Origin: Mycosarcoma maydis
Taxonomy: Eukaryota > Basidiomycota > Ustilaginomycetes > Ustilaginales
Assembly (NCBI RefSeq): GCF_000328475.2
Contig: NC_026478.1
Span: 310,001-374,000 of the forward strand
DNA length: 64,000 nucleotides
Direction: 5' to 3'
Part shown: positions 1-9,708 of the stretch, piece by piece
How the letters are laid out: each line of letters begins with the position of its first letter
Position numbering within the stretch: position 1 is the first letter of the stretch
Notes under the pieces: model-generated
What the model saw: only the letters and a program-made list of their open reading frames with translations
What the model was told of the DNA's origin: nothing
The model's database searches: none
Position numbers and translations under genes: made by a program

Positions 1-1
1 C

Positions 2-85
2 GAAGTTGAGGAGCCCAGCGAGCTCAAGCCCCGCGGCTGGACAGGCACGGCGGAGCTCATATCGGCGTGGTCTAGCAGATTGTAG
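2..85 (+). CDS. 3' end of an unidentified gene cut by the left edge
   Basis: From base 2 one frame reads 27 codons to a TAG at 83-85. The peptide is compositionally normal for a protein C-terminus, with Glu/Ser/Trp and the end GTAELISAWSSRL, and its codons are G/C-rich at the third position like neighbouring genes. No family can be named from 27 residues. It is called a terminal fragment because no ATG lies in the visible part. The alternative is chance open sequence. Confidence 0.4.
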   Translation, partial: EVEEPSELKPRGWTGTAELISAWSSRL

Positions 86-1633
86 TGATATCCTGTGAGT
101 TGAAGGAGGTAGTGGCAACAGGTTGGGGCAACGGCGTGATGGTGGTTGGGTCGAAGATGAGCCCAAGCAGACACGCAAGCGCTTTGATGTAACAGGGCCA
201 AGGGGCGAGGTTTGGGACGCACACTCTGTCGGAGCAGCGGAGGAAGCGGACTGATTCAGTAACTAAGTTATTCGTGATTGTGGAACACGGTATGCGGGTG
301 AGTGACTTGGTCTCTGCAAGATTCACGATTTCTTTTGTTGAACCGGCTAATCACGAATGTGGGTGGAGAGCGCCAGCCAGCCGCTGAACGAAGCTGTCTC
401 GCTTCGGATGTCTTTGGTGCTCAAGGATGCGCCTAACTACAACAAACTCGTGACTGAAAAGGCAATCACGAATATCTTACCACCCCGTGCAGGTTGTGTC
501 TGACTGCTCTACTGCAGACAGTGTCAAAGTCACTTCACTCTTGCGACTTTTTTCTAATCAATTCTCTCCATGACGACCCGCTCCACCTCAAAACAAGGGT
601 CCAAAACATGACTGGTCTGGTGCCTTTTTTCGCATTGTTGCATCACATTCAGCATGACCTTCTTGCCAAAGGGCCTTGCGACGAGCTCGCTCAGCGAGAT
701 TGCAACTGGCAGCTGCAGCTGCAGCTACACGTACTAAGTTATTGGTGATCTCTTCAAGTTGGCATCGTACGACAGCTCGTGTTCGTTTACCAGTTCAATC
801 AAGACCGGCACCAATGATAGCTGGGGCAAGGTCGCCGCCACTTGTAACTGACTCTATCTTAGATTTCGGAAGGGGACGGAAAAAGCCTAAACAGGAAAGC
901 CTTGCATTGGCAAAGGAGTGTCTCAAACGGGGCTTCCGAGCAGACTAGGGAGTGTCACTCTCAATCAAGTACTGCTTCATGACTCGCTTGGAAGGTCATC
1001 GCAAGAGCTCCATCTCGCAGAAAACCTTCGATGAAGCAAGATTCGATCATGCTATCGTCACCCGTCCCGAAAAAGTTTCGGGCCACTCTGCTGAATTCAG
1101 TGCATACTTTTTCTTTCGCCCTGCCGACGAGAATCAATGTGCGATCCGTGCAATGATCCTGATTAGCATATTGTGGCATCCCAACTTTGCCTTGCTCGTC
1201 CTTCAGATGTATTGCTAGTCGTATGCGAAAGTAATGGTCGCTTTTCACAAAGATGAGAGTTGCGAGTGGTGTGGGAAGCGCACGCACTTTGTATAAGTTA
1301 GTTAACTTACGTTAGGATCACTTGTTGAGCTGTGTCTCGCACTCACGGGCCAGACTTTCTAAATCGTGAATGGTCTCAGCCCTCGTGTCCATGTCTCGTG
1401 CGAATAATCACGATGACCAGAGGATGTGAAAAGTGGAGAAATGGCCCATTTAGGAATGGCTCGGCGGCCCCACATGCATCTTGGACTTGCACAGCTTTGA
1501 TTCGACCAAGTCACGAGTGAGTGCATCTCCATCTTCCATAGACTCGACTCGGCCTGCGCGTCGATCGTTTCAAGCAGCAAGATCCCTTGACAAGCGTCTT
1601 GACACGTCTGCCGAGTTCTCATCACTGCTGACC
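86..1633. other. Intergenic region, no supported gene
   Basis: Short open frames on both strands overlap each other and show no family features. The stretch holds scattered CACGAAT-type heptamers (near 351, 465 and 1365) and a TAAGTTAGTTA element at 1294-1310. The last part should contain the promoter and leader of the stress-protein gene that starts at 1634. Confidence 0.6.
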
Positions 1634-2611
1634 ATGTCTCCAAGGCCTACTACGCCGATTCTGCACCAGCCAGGCTGGAGCAGCCTGGCAAGGCCCAGAA
1701 GCAGTAGCGAGCAATCTCGACCGCGTCAGAGCATCACAATCGAAGAGCCGGAACGAACTCGAACGGCGACGAGCCATTCTTCGCTCGCATCAGCAGCCAC
1801 GAACGCATCCACCTCACCCTCACGCTCGGCCATTGTTGGAGACGGAACGTACGGCGGACGACGAGGCGGACCGTCGATGAGCAAGAGCCGCACCAGCAGC
1901 TCGGGCGGCTTGAGCGATGTCAGAGCTGGATACGAACGCAGAGTAGGCTTTGACACCATGCCCGATGCCGACGAGACCAACTCGGGTGCCTTTAGCTTTA
2001 CGCTCCAAGTCAAATCTCGCGGCTTTATGCGAACCAAAAACACACGAACGTTCATGGTCGCCGTGGATGACAACCCCTACTCAGAACATGCGCTTGAGTG
2101 GCTCATGGAAAATCTGGTGGAAGATGGAGATGAAGTAGTCGCTGTGCGCATTCTTGACGAAGAAGCCGACCAGATCGATCAGGAAGACGCCAGGGAGGAA
2201 GCACGCGAACTCATGGCTTCCATCGTCGATCTTAACGAGGAAGCCGAAGACCGCCGGATCTCGATGGTAGTCGAATTTGTCGCCGGAAAAGTTGTCTCCA
2301 CCATTCTCGACATCATCCACGTCTATCGTCCCGACAGTCTGACGGTAGGCACCCGAGGCAGATCAGCAAATAAATTCCAAAAGATGCTCGGACAGCACAT
2401 CATGGGTCACGTCAGCCGAGATATTCTCTCTTCATCACCTGTTCCCGTCGTGGTCGTTCGTCCCGAAGCCAAAGTTCAAAAGCATCTCAAGAAGCGCCTC
2501 AACGATCCTAAGCGTAGAGGTTACCACAATCTGCTTAAAGGCGCTGGCGATCTGCCTATGAGCATCACCAAGAGCAAGCGCCGTTCGCTCCAGGTTCACA
2601 ACACAAGCTAA
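1634..2611 (+). CDS. Universal stress protein (UspA) domain protein
   Basis: The 325-residue product has a Ser/Thr/Arg-rich disordered N-terminus (about residues 1-135) followed by one UspA domain (about 138-280). The domain opens with a strand reading TFMVAVDDNPYSEHALEW. It continues through an Asp/Glu-rich helical part and ends with the nucleotide-binding loop GTRGRS-x9-GQHIMGHVSRDIL and the strand VPVVVVRP. The G-2x-G-9x-G(S/T) type loop suggests ATP binding, as in the MJ0577 subgroup; that is inference from the motif. A basic tail (KSKRRS) follows. The frame is open upstream only through a TTG, so the ATG at 1634 (ACCATGTC) is chosen. Its cellular role is unknown; fungal members are often linked to stress signalling. 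Confidence 0.82.
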   Translation: MSPRPTTPILHQPGWSSLARPRSSSEQSRPRQSITIEEPERTRTATSHSSLASAATNASTSPSRSAIVGDGTYGGRRGGPSMSKSRTSSSGGLSDVRAGYERRVGFDTMPDADETNSGAFSFTLQVKSRGFMRTKNTRTFMVAVDDNPYSEHALEWLMENLVEDGDEVVAVRILDEEADQIDQEDAREEARELMASIVDLNEEAEDRRISMVVEFVAGKVVSTILDIIHVYRPDSLTVGTRGRSANKFQKMLGQHIMGHVSRDILSSSPVPVVVVRPEAKVQKHLKKRLNDPKRRGYHNLLKGAGDLPMSITKSKRRSLQVHNTS

Positions 2612-3285
2612 AGTAGAGCTGCTCCATCACCAACACCACCTGCGTCCAGTTGTATTTGTAACCTCTTTTTGTGAAGAACTGCATCCGCATGGTTCGCAAT
2701 ATACATCTCCCTCGCTCTGATTCCGCGAACTCGGTTGATAGGAAGTTAAACAGACAACTGGCGCTATCGTGTATGTCGAGAGCTCATACGGTCTTGCCAC
2801 GTCTCAAAGTCGTGAGTCTCGTGTCTCTTGTCTTTTCGCAACCTTTGTTAAGTTTGGCCAGAAAGCGGTATTATCTCTACAGCCGAGGCAAACGCGACTT
2901 GATGATTTACCCATTCACGATTGTCTTTTCGGCCATGTCCGAACGTGGAACAAGTTCGGCATCGAGCTTGTCAGGCGAAGCTGTAAGTTTGGAGATAAAG
3001 GCTTTGATCAGTGTCTGGGCGCGTGTCACTTGTTCAGCGGGCTCAAGCTGCACTGGCACGCTGAAAGCATATCGCAGGTCTTCGGGTAGATCTGGCCAAC
3101 GAGCACGAAGGGGGCGCCTTATCAGCAACGCGGGCGCATTTGTGCGTTTTTTTCATCACTGGAAGAACTGCGTTAGTGATTTGTGGAAGGGTCGCCGGGG
3201 TAAAAAGCTGTCGTGTGTCAAGCTGGAATATCTCGTAACCCTCTTTTCTCTCCATCTCCACCATCTCCCAGAACATCGCCTTAAC
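2612..3285. other. Intergenic region between stress protein and deacetylase fusion
   Basis: The frame of the downstream gene stays open leftwards to about 2671, but that 205-codon extension is Cys/Ser/Arg-rich and has no family resemblance. I read the stretch as the 3' UTR of the first gene plus the promoter and CT-rich leader of the second. Confidence 0.55.
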
Positions 3286-4863
3286 ATGTCGACGCTGAAA
3301 GGACACTGCAACTGTGGAGCGCTCGAGTACTCACTCGAAGCGACGCCCGCTAATCTTTGCCTCTCGGCCTTCTGCCACTGCACGCAGTGTCAACGGATAA
3401 ATGGTGCGCCTTACGTTTGGACGACGCATTGGAAGAAGGAAGCCGTCACGTGGTCTTCTCCGTCGGCTGCGGGATCCAATAAGACAGTCGATGCTCAGGC
3501 TGAAAAGGTCTTTGGAGCTGGTGTGACCACTGGCCAGCTTTACGAATCGGTTGCAGGACGAAAGTGGAAGTTGCGTTGTTCGGAATGCGGTAACCCGATG
3601 GGAACGTGGAACGAAGCCAAGCAGCAATGGTCTCTGTGGCCAAGCACCCTCGCTCGTCCCGCTGGTGATAAGTCCGGACTGGAGGGCATCGAACACTTGG
3701 CTGCTACAGCACACATGTTTTACGGTTCGTGGAAGCTCGTCACTGTCACGGACGATCTGCCCAAATTCGTCGGATACCCTTCCGAATCACAGCAAGTGGA
3801 TCGTAACGCCGAACCGCTTCCTGCCAACTTTAACACGAATGATTTCAACCCGCACGATCCGCGGGACATGGTCGGATACGGTCACACACTTCCACACCCG
3901 CAGTGGCCCAACAAGGCACGTATCGCCATCTCCTTTGTGCTCAACTACGAAGAAGGTGGTGAGAACATTACGCTCAACGGCGATACATACGCCGAGCAGT
4001 ACTTGACAGAGTACGGTGCGGCGAACGGACACAAGCCTCCAGCCAACGTGAGGAACTTAAGTGTCGAGTCAGCCTACGAGTTTGGCTCGCACCGCGGATT
4101 CTGGAGGATTTTGGATCTATTCAAACGCAATGGATTGAGGTTTACGAGTTGGTCGGTGGGCAGAGCGGTGGAGCAGAACCCGGCGGCAGTCAAGGCAATG
4201 GAGGAAGCAGGCTGCGAAGTGGCAAGTCATTCTTACCGATGGTTTGACCATTCGTTGATGAGTCAGGAAGAGGAACGACATCAGATCCAGTCGGCGATCA
4301 AAGCGATCAAAGAGGCCAGTGGTCAATCTCGTGAGCCTAGAGGATGGTATACCGGACGACAATCCATCAACACTCGAAGACTGGTGTACCAGGTTTACAA
4401 GGAGATGGGACTCGAAAAGGAACTGTATGACTCGGATGCATACGACGAAGATCTGCCATACTGGGTTCCCGCCCCAGACGGAACGCCCGATGAACACCTG
4501 CTTGTCATTCCTTACACGCTAGACAACAACGACATGCGATTCGCCATCACGCCCGGATTCTTCAACTCGGAAAGTTTCGCAACCTACCTCATCGACGCTT
4601 TCGAGACGTTGGTCAGCGAGACTTTCTTGCCCGAGCAAAACCCGAACTCAGTTCCCAAGATGATGAGCATCGGATTGCATTGCAGAGTGGTGGGCAGACC
4701 AGGTAGATTCCAAGGTCTGCAGAGGTTCGTTGATCACGTACAGAAGAGGAACAAGGAGTTGTTGGAGCAGGGCGGCGGACAAGGCGGTGTATGGGTCGCG
4801 ACCAGGGAGGAAATCGCCAACCACTGGAGGAAGACTCATCCTCCCACCAAGAAGCACGCTTGA
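3286..4863 (+). CDS. GFA (CENP-V/GFA) domain fused to PuuE-type polysaccharide deacetylase/allantoinase
   Basis: The 525-residue protein has two parts. Residues 1-135 are a GFA zinc-binding domain: GHCNCGALEY, then CHCTQCQ, then LRCSECGNPMGTW, giving the family cysteine sets. From about residue 200 follows a NodB-fold domain of the PuuE kind, with FVLNYEEGGE in place of the usual TFDDG metal motif, SAYEFGSHRGFWRILDLF and CEVASHSYRW. PuuE relatives in bacteria hydrolyse allantoin to allantoate without a metal, so a purine-degradation role is possible but unproven. The GFA part may bind a thiol adduct or metal. The start is the ATG at 3286, immediately before the conserved GHCNCG. The gene is intronless, has no signal peptide and is convergent with the GNAT/Mss4 gene. 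Confidence 0.82.
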   Translation: MSTLKGHCNCGALEYSLEATPANLCLSAFCHCTQCQRINGAPYVWTTHWKKEAVTWSSPSAAGSNKTVDAQAEKVFGAGVTTGQLYESVAGRKWKLRCSECGNPMGTWNEAKQQWSLWPSTLARPAGDKSGLEGIEHLAATAHMFYGSWKLVTVTDDLPKFVGYPSESQQVDRNAEPLPANFNTNDFNPHDPRDMVGYGHTLPHPQWPNKARIAISFVLNYEEGGENITLNGDTYAEQYLTEYGAANGHKPPANVRNLSVESAYEFGSHRGFWRILDLFKRNGLRFTSWSVGRAVEQNPAAVKAMEEAGCEVASHSYRWFDHSLMSQEEERHQIQSAIKAIKEASGQSREPRGWYTGRQSINTRRLVYQVYKEMGLEKELYDSDAYDEDLPYWVPAPDGTPDEHLLVIPYTLDNNDMRFAITPGFFNSESFATYLIDAFETLVSETFLPEQNPNSVPKMMSIGLHCRVVGRPGRFQGLQRFVDHVQKRNKELLEQGGGQGGVWVATREEIANHWRKTHPPTKKHA

Positions 4864-5056
4864 CGCTGAAAGAGCTGATTATCATTCACGATTGCTCTTT
4901 GCCACTCACCCGTTCTGTTTTCTCTCAACCTTAGCTCATTTTCAAAGCCCATGTTGACTCAACCACACATCGTCTGCACAAACACCTGTGATATCCTCGA
5001 GATCGATCAAGAGAGATCGGCTTTTTTCATTTGAGAAAGTGTAAAGTGCGAACGCA

Positions 5057-6925
5057 TCACGACCGTTCAAACTGATACCTCACCCTGTCCGCCGCCAAGT
5101 AGAACATCTGAGGCGGCCTCTTGGGCTTGGTCTCACCAGGCTCCCGCATTCCGCCCTTCATTCTCTCCACTTCATCGCCTACTTCAGCCGCCAAGCGTCC
5201 ACCCTGCATCTCGGCTGGAAGAATGGTGAAGCCGAGGGGGCCGCACTCGCAGTCGGGACACAGCAGATACTTGACCGTCAACTGCTCTCCCGGCTTCAGA
5301 CCTAAGCTGAGATGCGAGAGAAGTGAAGCGACATCCTCATCCGAGTCGTCCGAGCCGCTACCTGCATGTTTGCGGTTGCGTTTCTCCTTTTTGCGCTTCT
5401 CCTTTTCCTCCTTCTTTTGTTTTTCCCTGGCTTCCTTCTCTTGCGCTTTGGTGCGCTGAGCAGTGGAAGATCCGACACTGTTGCCCAAAGCTTGGTCAGA
5501 GTCCAACTTAATCGAGGTGGGATCGTTGCACAGTGGCACCGTCCATAGGAGGTCGCGCGAGAAGCCAACATTTTCAAACTGAAGCGGACCGGCAACCATC
5601 CAGAAGCCTTTGACGCTAGTCAGCAGGCGATGCGAGACACTTGCGCTGGCAGCATGCAGTGGGAAGGCGGGAGTCTGAGGGGGCGAGGGAGAGTTGGGCA
5701 GTTGCAAAGCCGGATTAGAGAGGGGGCCACTCTCCTTTCGCGTCCACTCACCGGCGCCTTTAGCAAGAAGGCAACATCGACAATTGTCCATGGGGCAGTA
5801 GAGTTTTGCGAGATTGGTTCCGGTCTCGCGATCGACGAGACGCGCTTCAAGCGCCAACCCGGCGTCTTCAGCCGGAGTTTTGGCAGCAACGGCTTGACCG
5901 AGGATCGAGGTGTACGTTTGACCTGGGTTCTTGCCAGGCTCTGACTGGGCAGCGAGCGCAGCCATGATGGATGCTTGGGACGGCATGCCAGGTGGCGACG
6001 TGGATTTGGAAGGAGGAGAAGCAGCGGACTTTGGTTCAGAAGGTGCCAGTGACTTCTTGTCTTGGTTGACGGTTGTCGTAAGGGCCGATGAGGCAGCACC
6101 CTGCTTGGGAGTCGGCGTTGTGTCGACGGATGGGGCAACGGGAGAAGTCATCTTGAGGCCAGCGGGGGGGTCGTCGCTTGCAGAGGAAGTGGCCGAGGTA
6201 GTCCTTGTCAATTGTGAGCCGGGGCGGCTTGCAGATCCGCTGCTGGGCGAAGGATAGACGCTACGCCTCATCTCGAGCCACTGACCACTGCCGTACTGAA
6301 CGTGACTGACGCACTGAGTGCGGAAGCCGACCTTTTTGTAGAGTGCAGTGAGCTCTTCGTGCGCGAGCAATGCTAGGGTTTCGTATCCGCGCTTGCCCTT
6401 GTCGCCTTCGGGACCTTTTCCTTCTTCGGCTTTGCGAATGCGAGATATATAGTTTTCGAGCATCCTTGTTGCGAGGCCTTTTCTCTGCATCTCGCTCGCG
6501 ACGCAGACCGAGTGAATACAGACGATGCGCGCATCTTCGGAAGTGTCGTGAGTCGACATGGAGCGGAGGGTAAGCGCAGGCGCAGCCGTGCCCGTAATGA
6601 AGCCAACGATCCTCCTCCTTGGCTGGCCCGAAACGGAGAGAGGACCGGCGACTTTGGGCGGCGGCAAGGGAACAAAGGCGCCCAAAAACAAATGGGGAGC
6701 GGCTGTCTGGCGAGATAATAATCTGTCGTAGCTGGCGGCATCTTCAGGGGGGAATCCCTCGACCTCGAGAGCGTGTGCAGCGCGGACCTCTTCGGGACGG
6801 ACATAGTCAAACACGAGGTTGCGGGGGAGTGTCGAGGTAGCAAAGGAGGGGCTGGAGCTCTTGTGCTGTGACGAGGTCCTCTTGTGCGAGCTGGGAGGTG
6901 GAGAACGCTGTGAGGATTGACTCAT
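5057..6925 (-). CDS. GNAT (arylalkylamine/polyamine acetyltransferase-like) - Mss4/DSS4 fusion protein
   Basis: The product has 622 residues from the ATG at 6925. Residues 36-222 form a GNAT acetyltransferase of the AANAT/Paa1 type: RPEEVRAAHALEVEGFPPEDAAS, then IHSVCVASEMQRKGLATRML (the acetyl-CoA loop) and ELTALYKKVGF. A Ser/Pro-rich linker covers about 225-350. Residues 363-622 form an Mss4/DSS4 domain, with the Zn-binding CPMDNC and LLCPDCECGPLGF and the hallmark FWMVAGPLQFENVGFSRD; a Lys/Glu-rich insert lies before the last zinc pair. Mss4 proteins bind and stabilise nucleotide-free exocytic Rab GTPases. Other in-frame ATGs lie upstream at 7021 and 7042. The chosen one starts a low-complexity leader, so the exact start is uncertain. 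There is no intron. Confidence 0.82.
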   Translation of the reverse strand: MSQSSQRSPPPSSHKRTSSQHKSSSPSFATSTLPRNLVFDYVRPEEVRAAHALEVEGFPPEDAASYDRLLSRQTAAPHLFLGAFVPLPPPKVAGPLSVSGQPRRRIVGFITGTAAPALTLRSMSTHDTSEDARIVCIHSVCVASEMQRKGLATRMLENYISRIRKAEEGKGPEGDKGKRGYETLALLAHEELTALYKKVGFRTQCVSHVQYGSGQWLEMRRSVYPSPSSGSASRPGSQLTRTTSATSSASDDPPAGLKMTSPVAPSVDTTPTPKQGAASSALTTTVNQDKKSLAPSEPKSAASPPSKSTSPPGMPSQASIMAALAAQSEPGKNPGQTYTSILGQAVAAKTPAEDAGLALEARLVDRETGTNLAKLYCPMDNCRCCLLAKGAGEWTRKESGPLSNPALQLPNSPSPPQTPAFPLHAASASVSHRLLTSVKGFWMVAGPLQFENVGFSRDLLWTVPLCNDPTSIKLDSDQALGNSVGSSTAQRTKAQEKEAREKQKKEEKEKRKKEKRNRKHAGSGSDDSDEDVASLLSHLSLGLKPGEQLTVKYLLCPDCECGPLGFTILPAEMQGGRLAAEVGDEVERMKGGMREPGETKPKRPPQMFYLAADRVRYQFERS

Positions 6926-9708
6926 ATTGGATGTTGAGGAAGAAGTAGAGTTGGAACGGGTATTGGTTCGACCGAGAGTGTGGGTGATGGTCTGGTAGAG
7001 AGTGGTCGAGTTATGAGCCATATGGCTCGGAGGCGGATGCATGATGGATGATGATGGGCTTTGAATGTGATGGGTGTGATCGCAGCTGCGGTTGTGTGGC
7101 GGTGTATGCAAGGTGGGACGTGATTTTGTCCAAACAATGAAAGCTTTGTGCAGTTCCGGCGGCGAAGAGCAGGCGAAGAGCAAGCGAAGGAAAGGATCCC
7201 CGCTCTGGCGTCTAATGTGAAGATGGCAAGGATCGAATTGGCTTGATGGCCATTCTGGTCACCACATGAGATTGATGGATGGATGCGACGTGGTAAGGTA
7301 GAAGGAAGCAAAGCTTAGCATACAATCAATCGTGAATGGTGACGGTGGCTTTGACGTCGTTGCAGCAAGGACATGCCCCGTCACAGGCTGAGCTCAATCA
7401 AGGACACGGCCTGGTTCAGCTGGCTATTCTCACCAAGCCAGAGAACAGCCAAGGACGGGAAAAAAGCTAAGCTCAGAGTGGGGGTGTCGTGCCGAAGTTG
7501 AGGATAATCTGGGCCCTAACTTTGTCCTATTCGTGTTTCATGATTCGTAATTCCTTCACGCCAGAGCAGCAGCCGCCAAAAATAAGAATAAAATCGTGAG
7601 ATGAACAATCACGAATAAAATAAGTCACAGAATCACGAATCACGAATGGGACAGATCTGAGCGCTGTCATTCACGATTCACGATTCACGATTCACGATTC
7701 TGATTTCTCGCTCGTGTTTCGGCTATCTACCGGCACCGAACAAGCTCTAGCCTCAGCCAAACTAGTGTATTAATAATTCCACCAAGACTGAGAAGCTAAG
7801 TTAGGAAAAATAGACAAAAATCGAAGAACCGCGCGCATCAGCATCCGTGATCACAACTGTGAGTCACGAATTGTGAATCATGACACTTGTCCACTCTGTG
7901 CCTGCGCGTGTGCTTGCGACTTTGCGAAATCGTGTTTATGGTTGACATACACATTCACGATTCAGTGATTTTTGATTGTTCTGGACCACAGGCCGATGGC
8001 GATATCATGTCGAATTGATTGGTGATTTGGTTGCAAGCAATTAGACACTGCGGCCAGAAATCACTCGTGACTCTCTTCCCAGCCTGACACTCATTACTGA
8101 CAAGTGATGATGAGAAAGATCGAGGCTCCCATTATCAGTTGACGTAGTTTGCTCCCACGTTCGTGATTGGTTCCCACATTCGTGATTGGATTGATGGCCT
8201 CCTCACCCCCATCCACCTGCAGAGTCAATTTTCCACGTTCAGAATGCCACTAGTGCGACGGAATCAGAGTGGTTGACGATGCAATGGTGACATGTAAGCG
8301 TAGATCAACAAATTCTCGGTCAGCCAGCGCCATTCAGACACATGGATGGTACTTATGACTATCGCCACTGAACCAAGCAACTCTCTACTTGGACGGTGTC
8401 CACCCAAACGCTCACTGCTGGGACAGAGTCTTTGCCCAGACAAACAAAATTAGTACTAGGTTAATAGAAAAGATCAAAATAATATTCAACAGAGACAGCT
8501 TTGCCCGCAACCCTAGCTTGGATTCTGAGTCTCAAGTCTTTCACCTTGGCAAAGCCCAGCCAACGCCAAGACTCATAACTCGCTCTGACTTTGGTAGACC
8601 CTCGAGCTTTTGCAATTTCTGCAATGGTATAGTAACGCACGTTTGCTGTTCGGCTCTAACGGTCCACTCACACTTGCATCTTTGCAACGACGTATCGAGT
8701 TCTACCTCCAACCGGCGACCAGTCAGCCACAGCTCGAAGCTCGTCTTCTCTCCTGTATGTCTTGTGCTGCTCATCCAGCGTCAATTCGTGATTATGAACA
8801 ACCCAACATGTGACAAGGCTTGGCAACTTGTCTTATGAGTTTCGGATTGGTCATTCTCGCGCTACCCCACACCTTGATTTCTTGGCCACATGGAGAGTTC
8901 CGCACCGACTGCTTCCATCCACCGAGCTTTTCTCGCTCGATGCCTTCCAACGATGCCATTCTCCCCCGAAGGAAAATTGAGGAGTCCCTCTGCCAGGCTG
9001 GTCACCTGGCCCGCAACCAGCGACTCGTTTCCTTCAAACAGGTCCTCAATGAGCCCAAATTCGCTACAGCGGTGGCTGCGTACTTGAGAGCGCGCTTTCT
9101 TGTACATGGTACACTACTGTCGCCCAGTCCATAACCTTCTCACTCCTTCACTCTCCTTTACCACACCTCAGTCCACCTTATTCCAGACATCAACATCCGG
9201 CAACACGGCCAACCGGCCGAGACGTCGTTCGGACCCCCTTGCCCAATCCATGCAGAACCGTACAGCACTTCGACCCATCACGTGACCCACTATCTACAAC
9301 CTGTACCTCTGATTCTTGACTCCTGCATAAGCCTCCATATGGTTGGGTCGGTGTATGAAGTCAAACCTTGATTTATCACCCCTTTCAAACCAGATCGAAT
9401 CGGGCTGTACCTCGGCTCGGGTAATTGCCCGATCAGTTACGTACTCTCCCCTCACCGCGTATTTCTTCCGATTGCAGGGTCCATGCAATTACCAGTACGT
9501 CTGTGCGTCATTCGTGATTTTCAAAAGCCAGAAACAGCGCCTCCATACAGCAATCGTGGACTGAGTATGTGGAGGCTTACATCTCAAGTCCTCGTCGTCA
9601 TGATGGCAGCGCATGGTTGTAGAGGAGAGCGGCGTCCAGCCGATCTCTTGCTTCCTGACCAACCCATGCACCTCATTGTTTCAACAGCAGCCAATTCTCT
9701 CAGTCAGC
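6926..9708. other. Gene-poor region with heptamer repeats
   Basis: The right-hand open frames (8389-8838, 8820-9134) overlap one another in different frames and lack recognisable motifs. The stretch carries the clearest heptamer cluster of the window (7631-7698) and further copies near 7572, 7610, 7960, 8160 and 8175. It must contain the promoters of the GNAT/Mss4 gene (left) and the GH5 gene (right). Confidence 0.6.
7631..7698. repeat. Heptamer tandem repeats (AATCACG)n and (TCACGAT)n
   Basis: Two tandem blocks are visible. AATCACG is repeated twice at 7631-7644, with a trailing AAT. Four perfect TCACGAT units follow at 7671-7698. The period is exactly seven bases. Single copies of both heptamers recur in most intergenic regions of the window. 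Confidence 0.9.

Noticed and set aside
2671..3285. N-terminal extension of the GFA-deacetylase fusion
   Set aside because: The 205 added residues have no conserved features, and the GFA domain normally begins right after the ATG at 3286.
8389..9134. Two overlapping plus-strand frames of 149 and 104 codons
   Set aside because: No family motif, different frames overlapping, and an opposite-strand frame open as well; judged chance.
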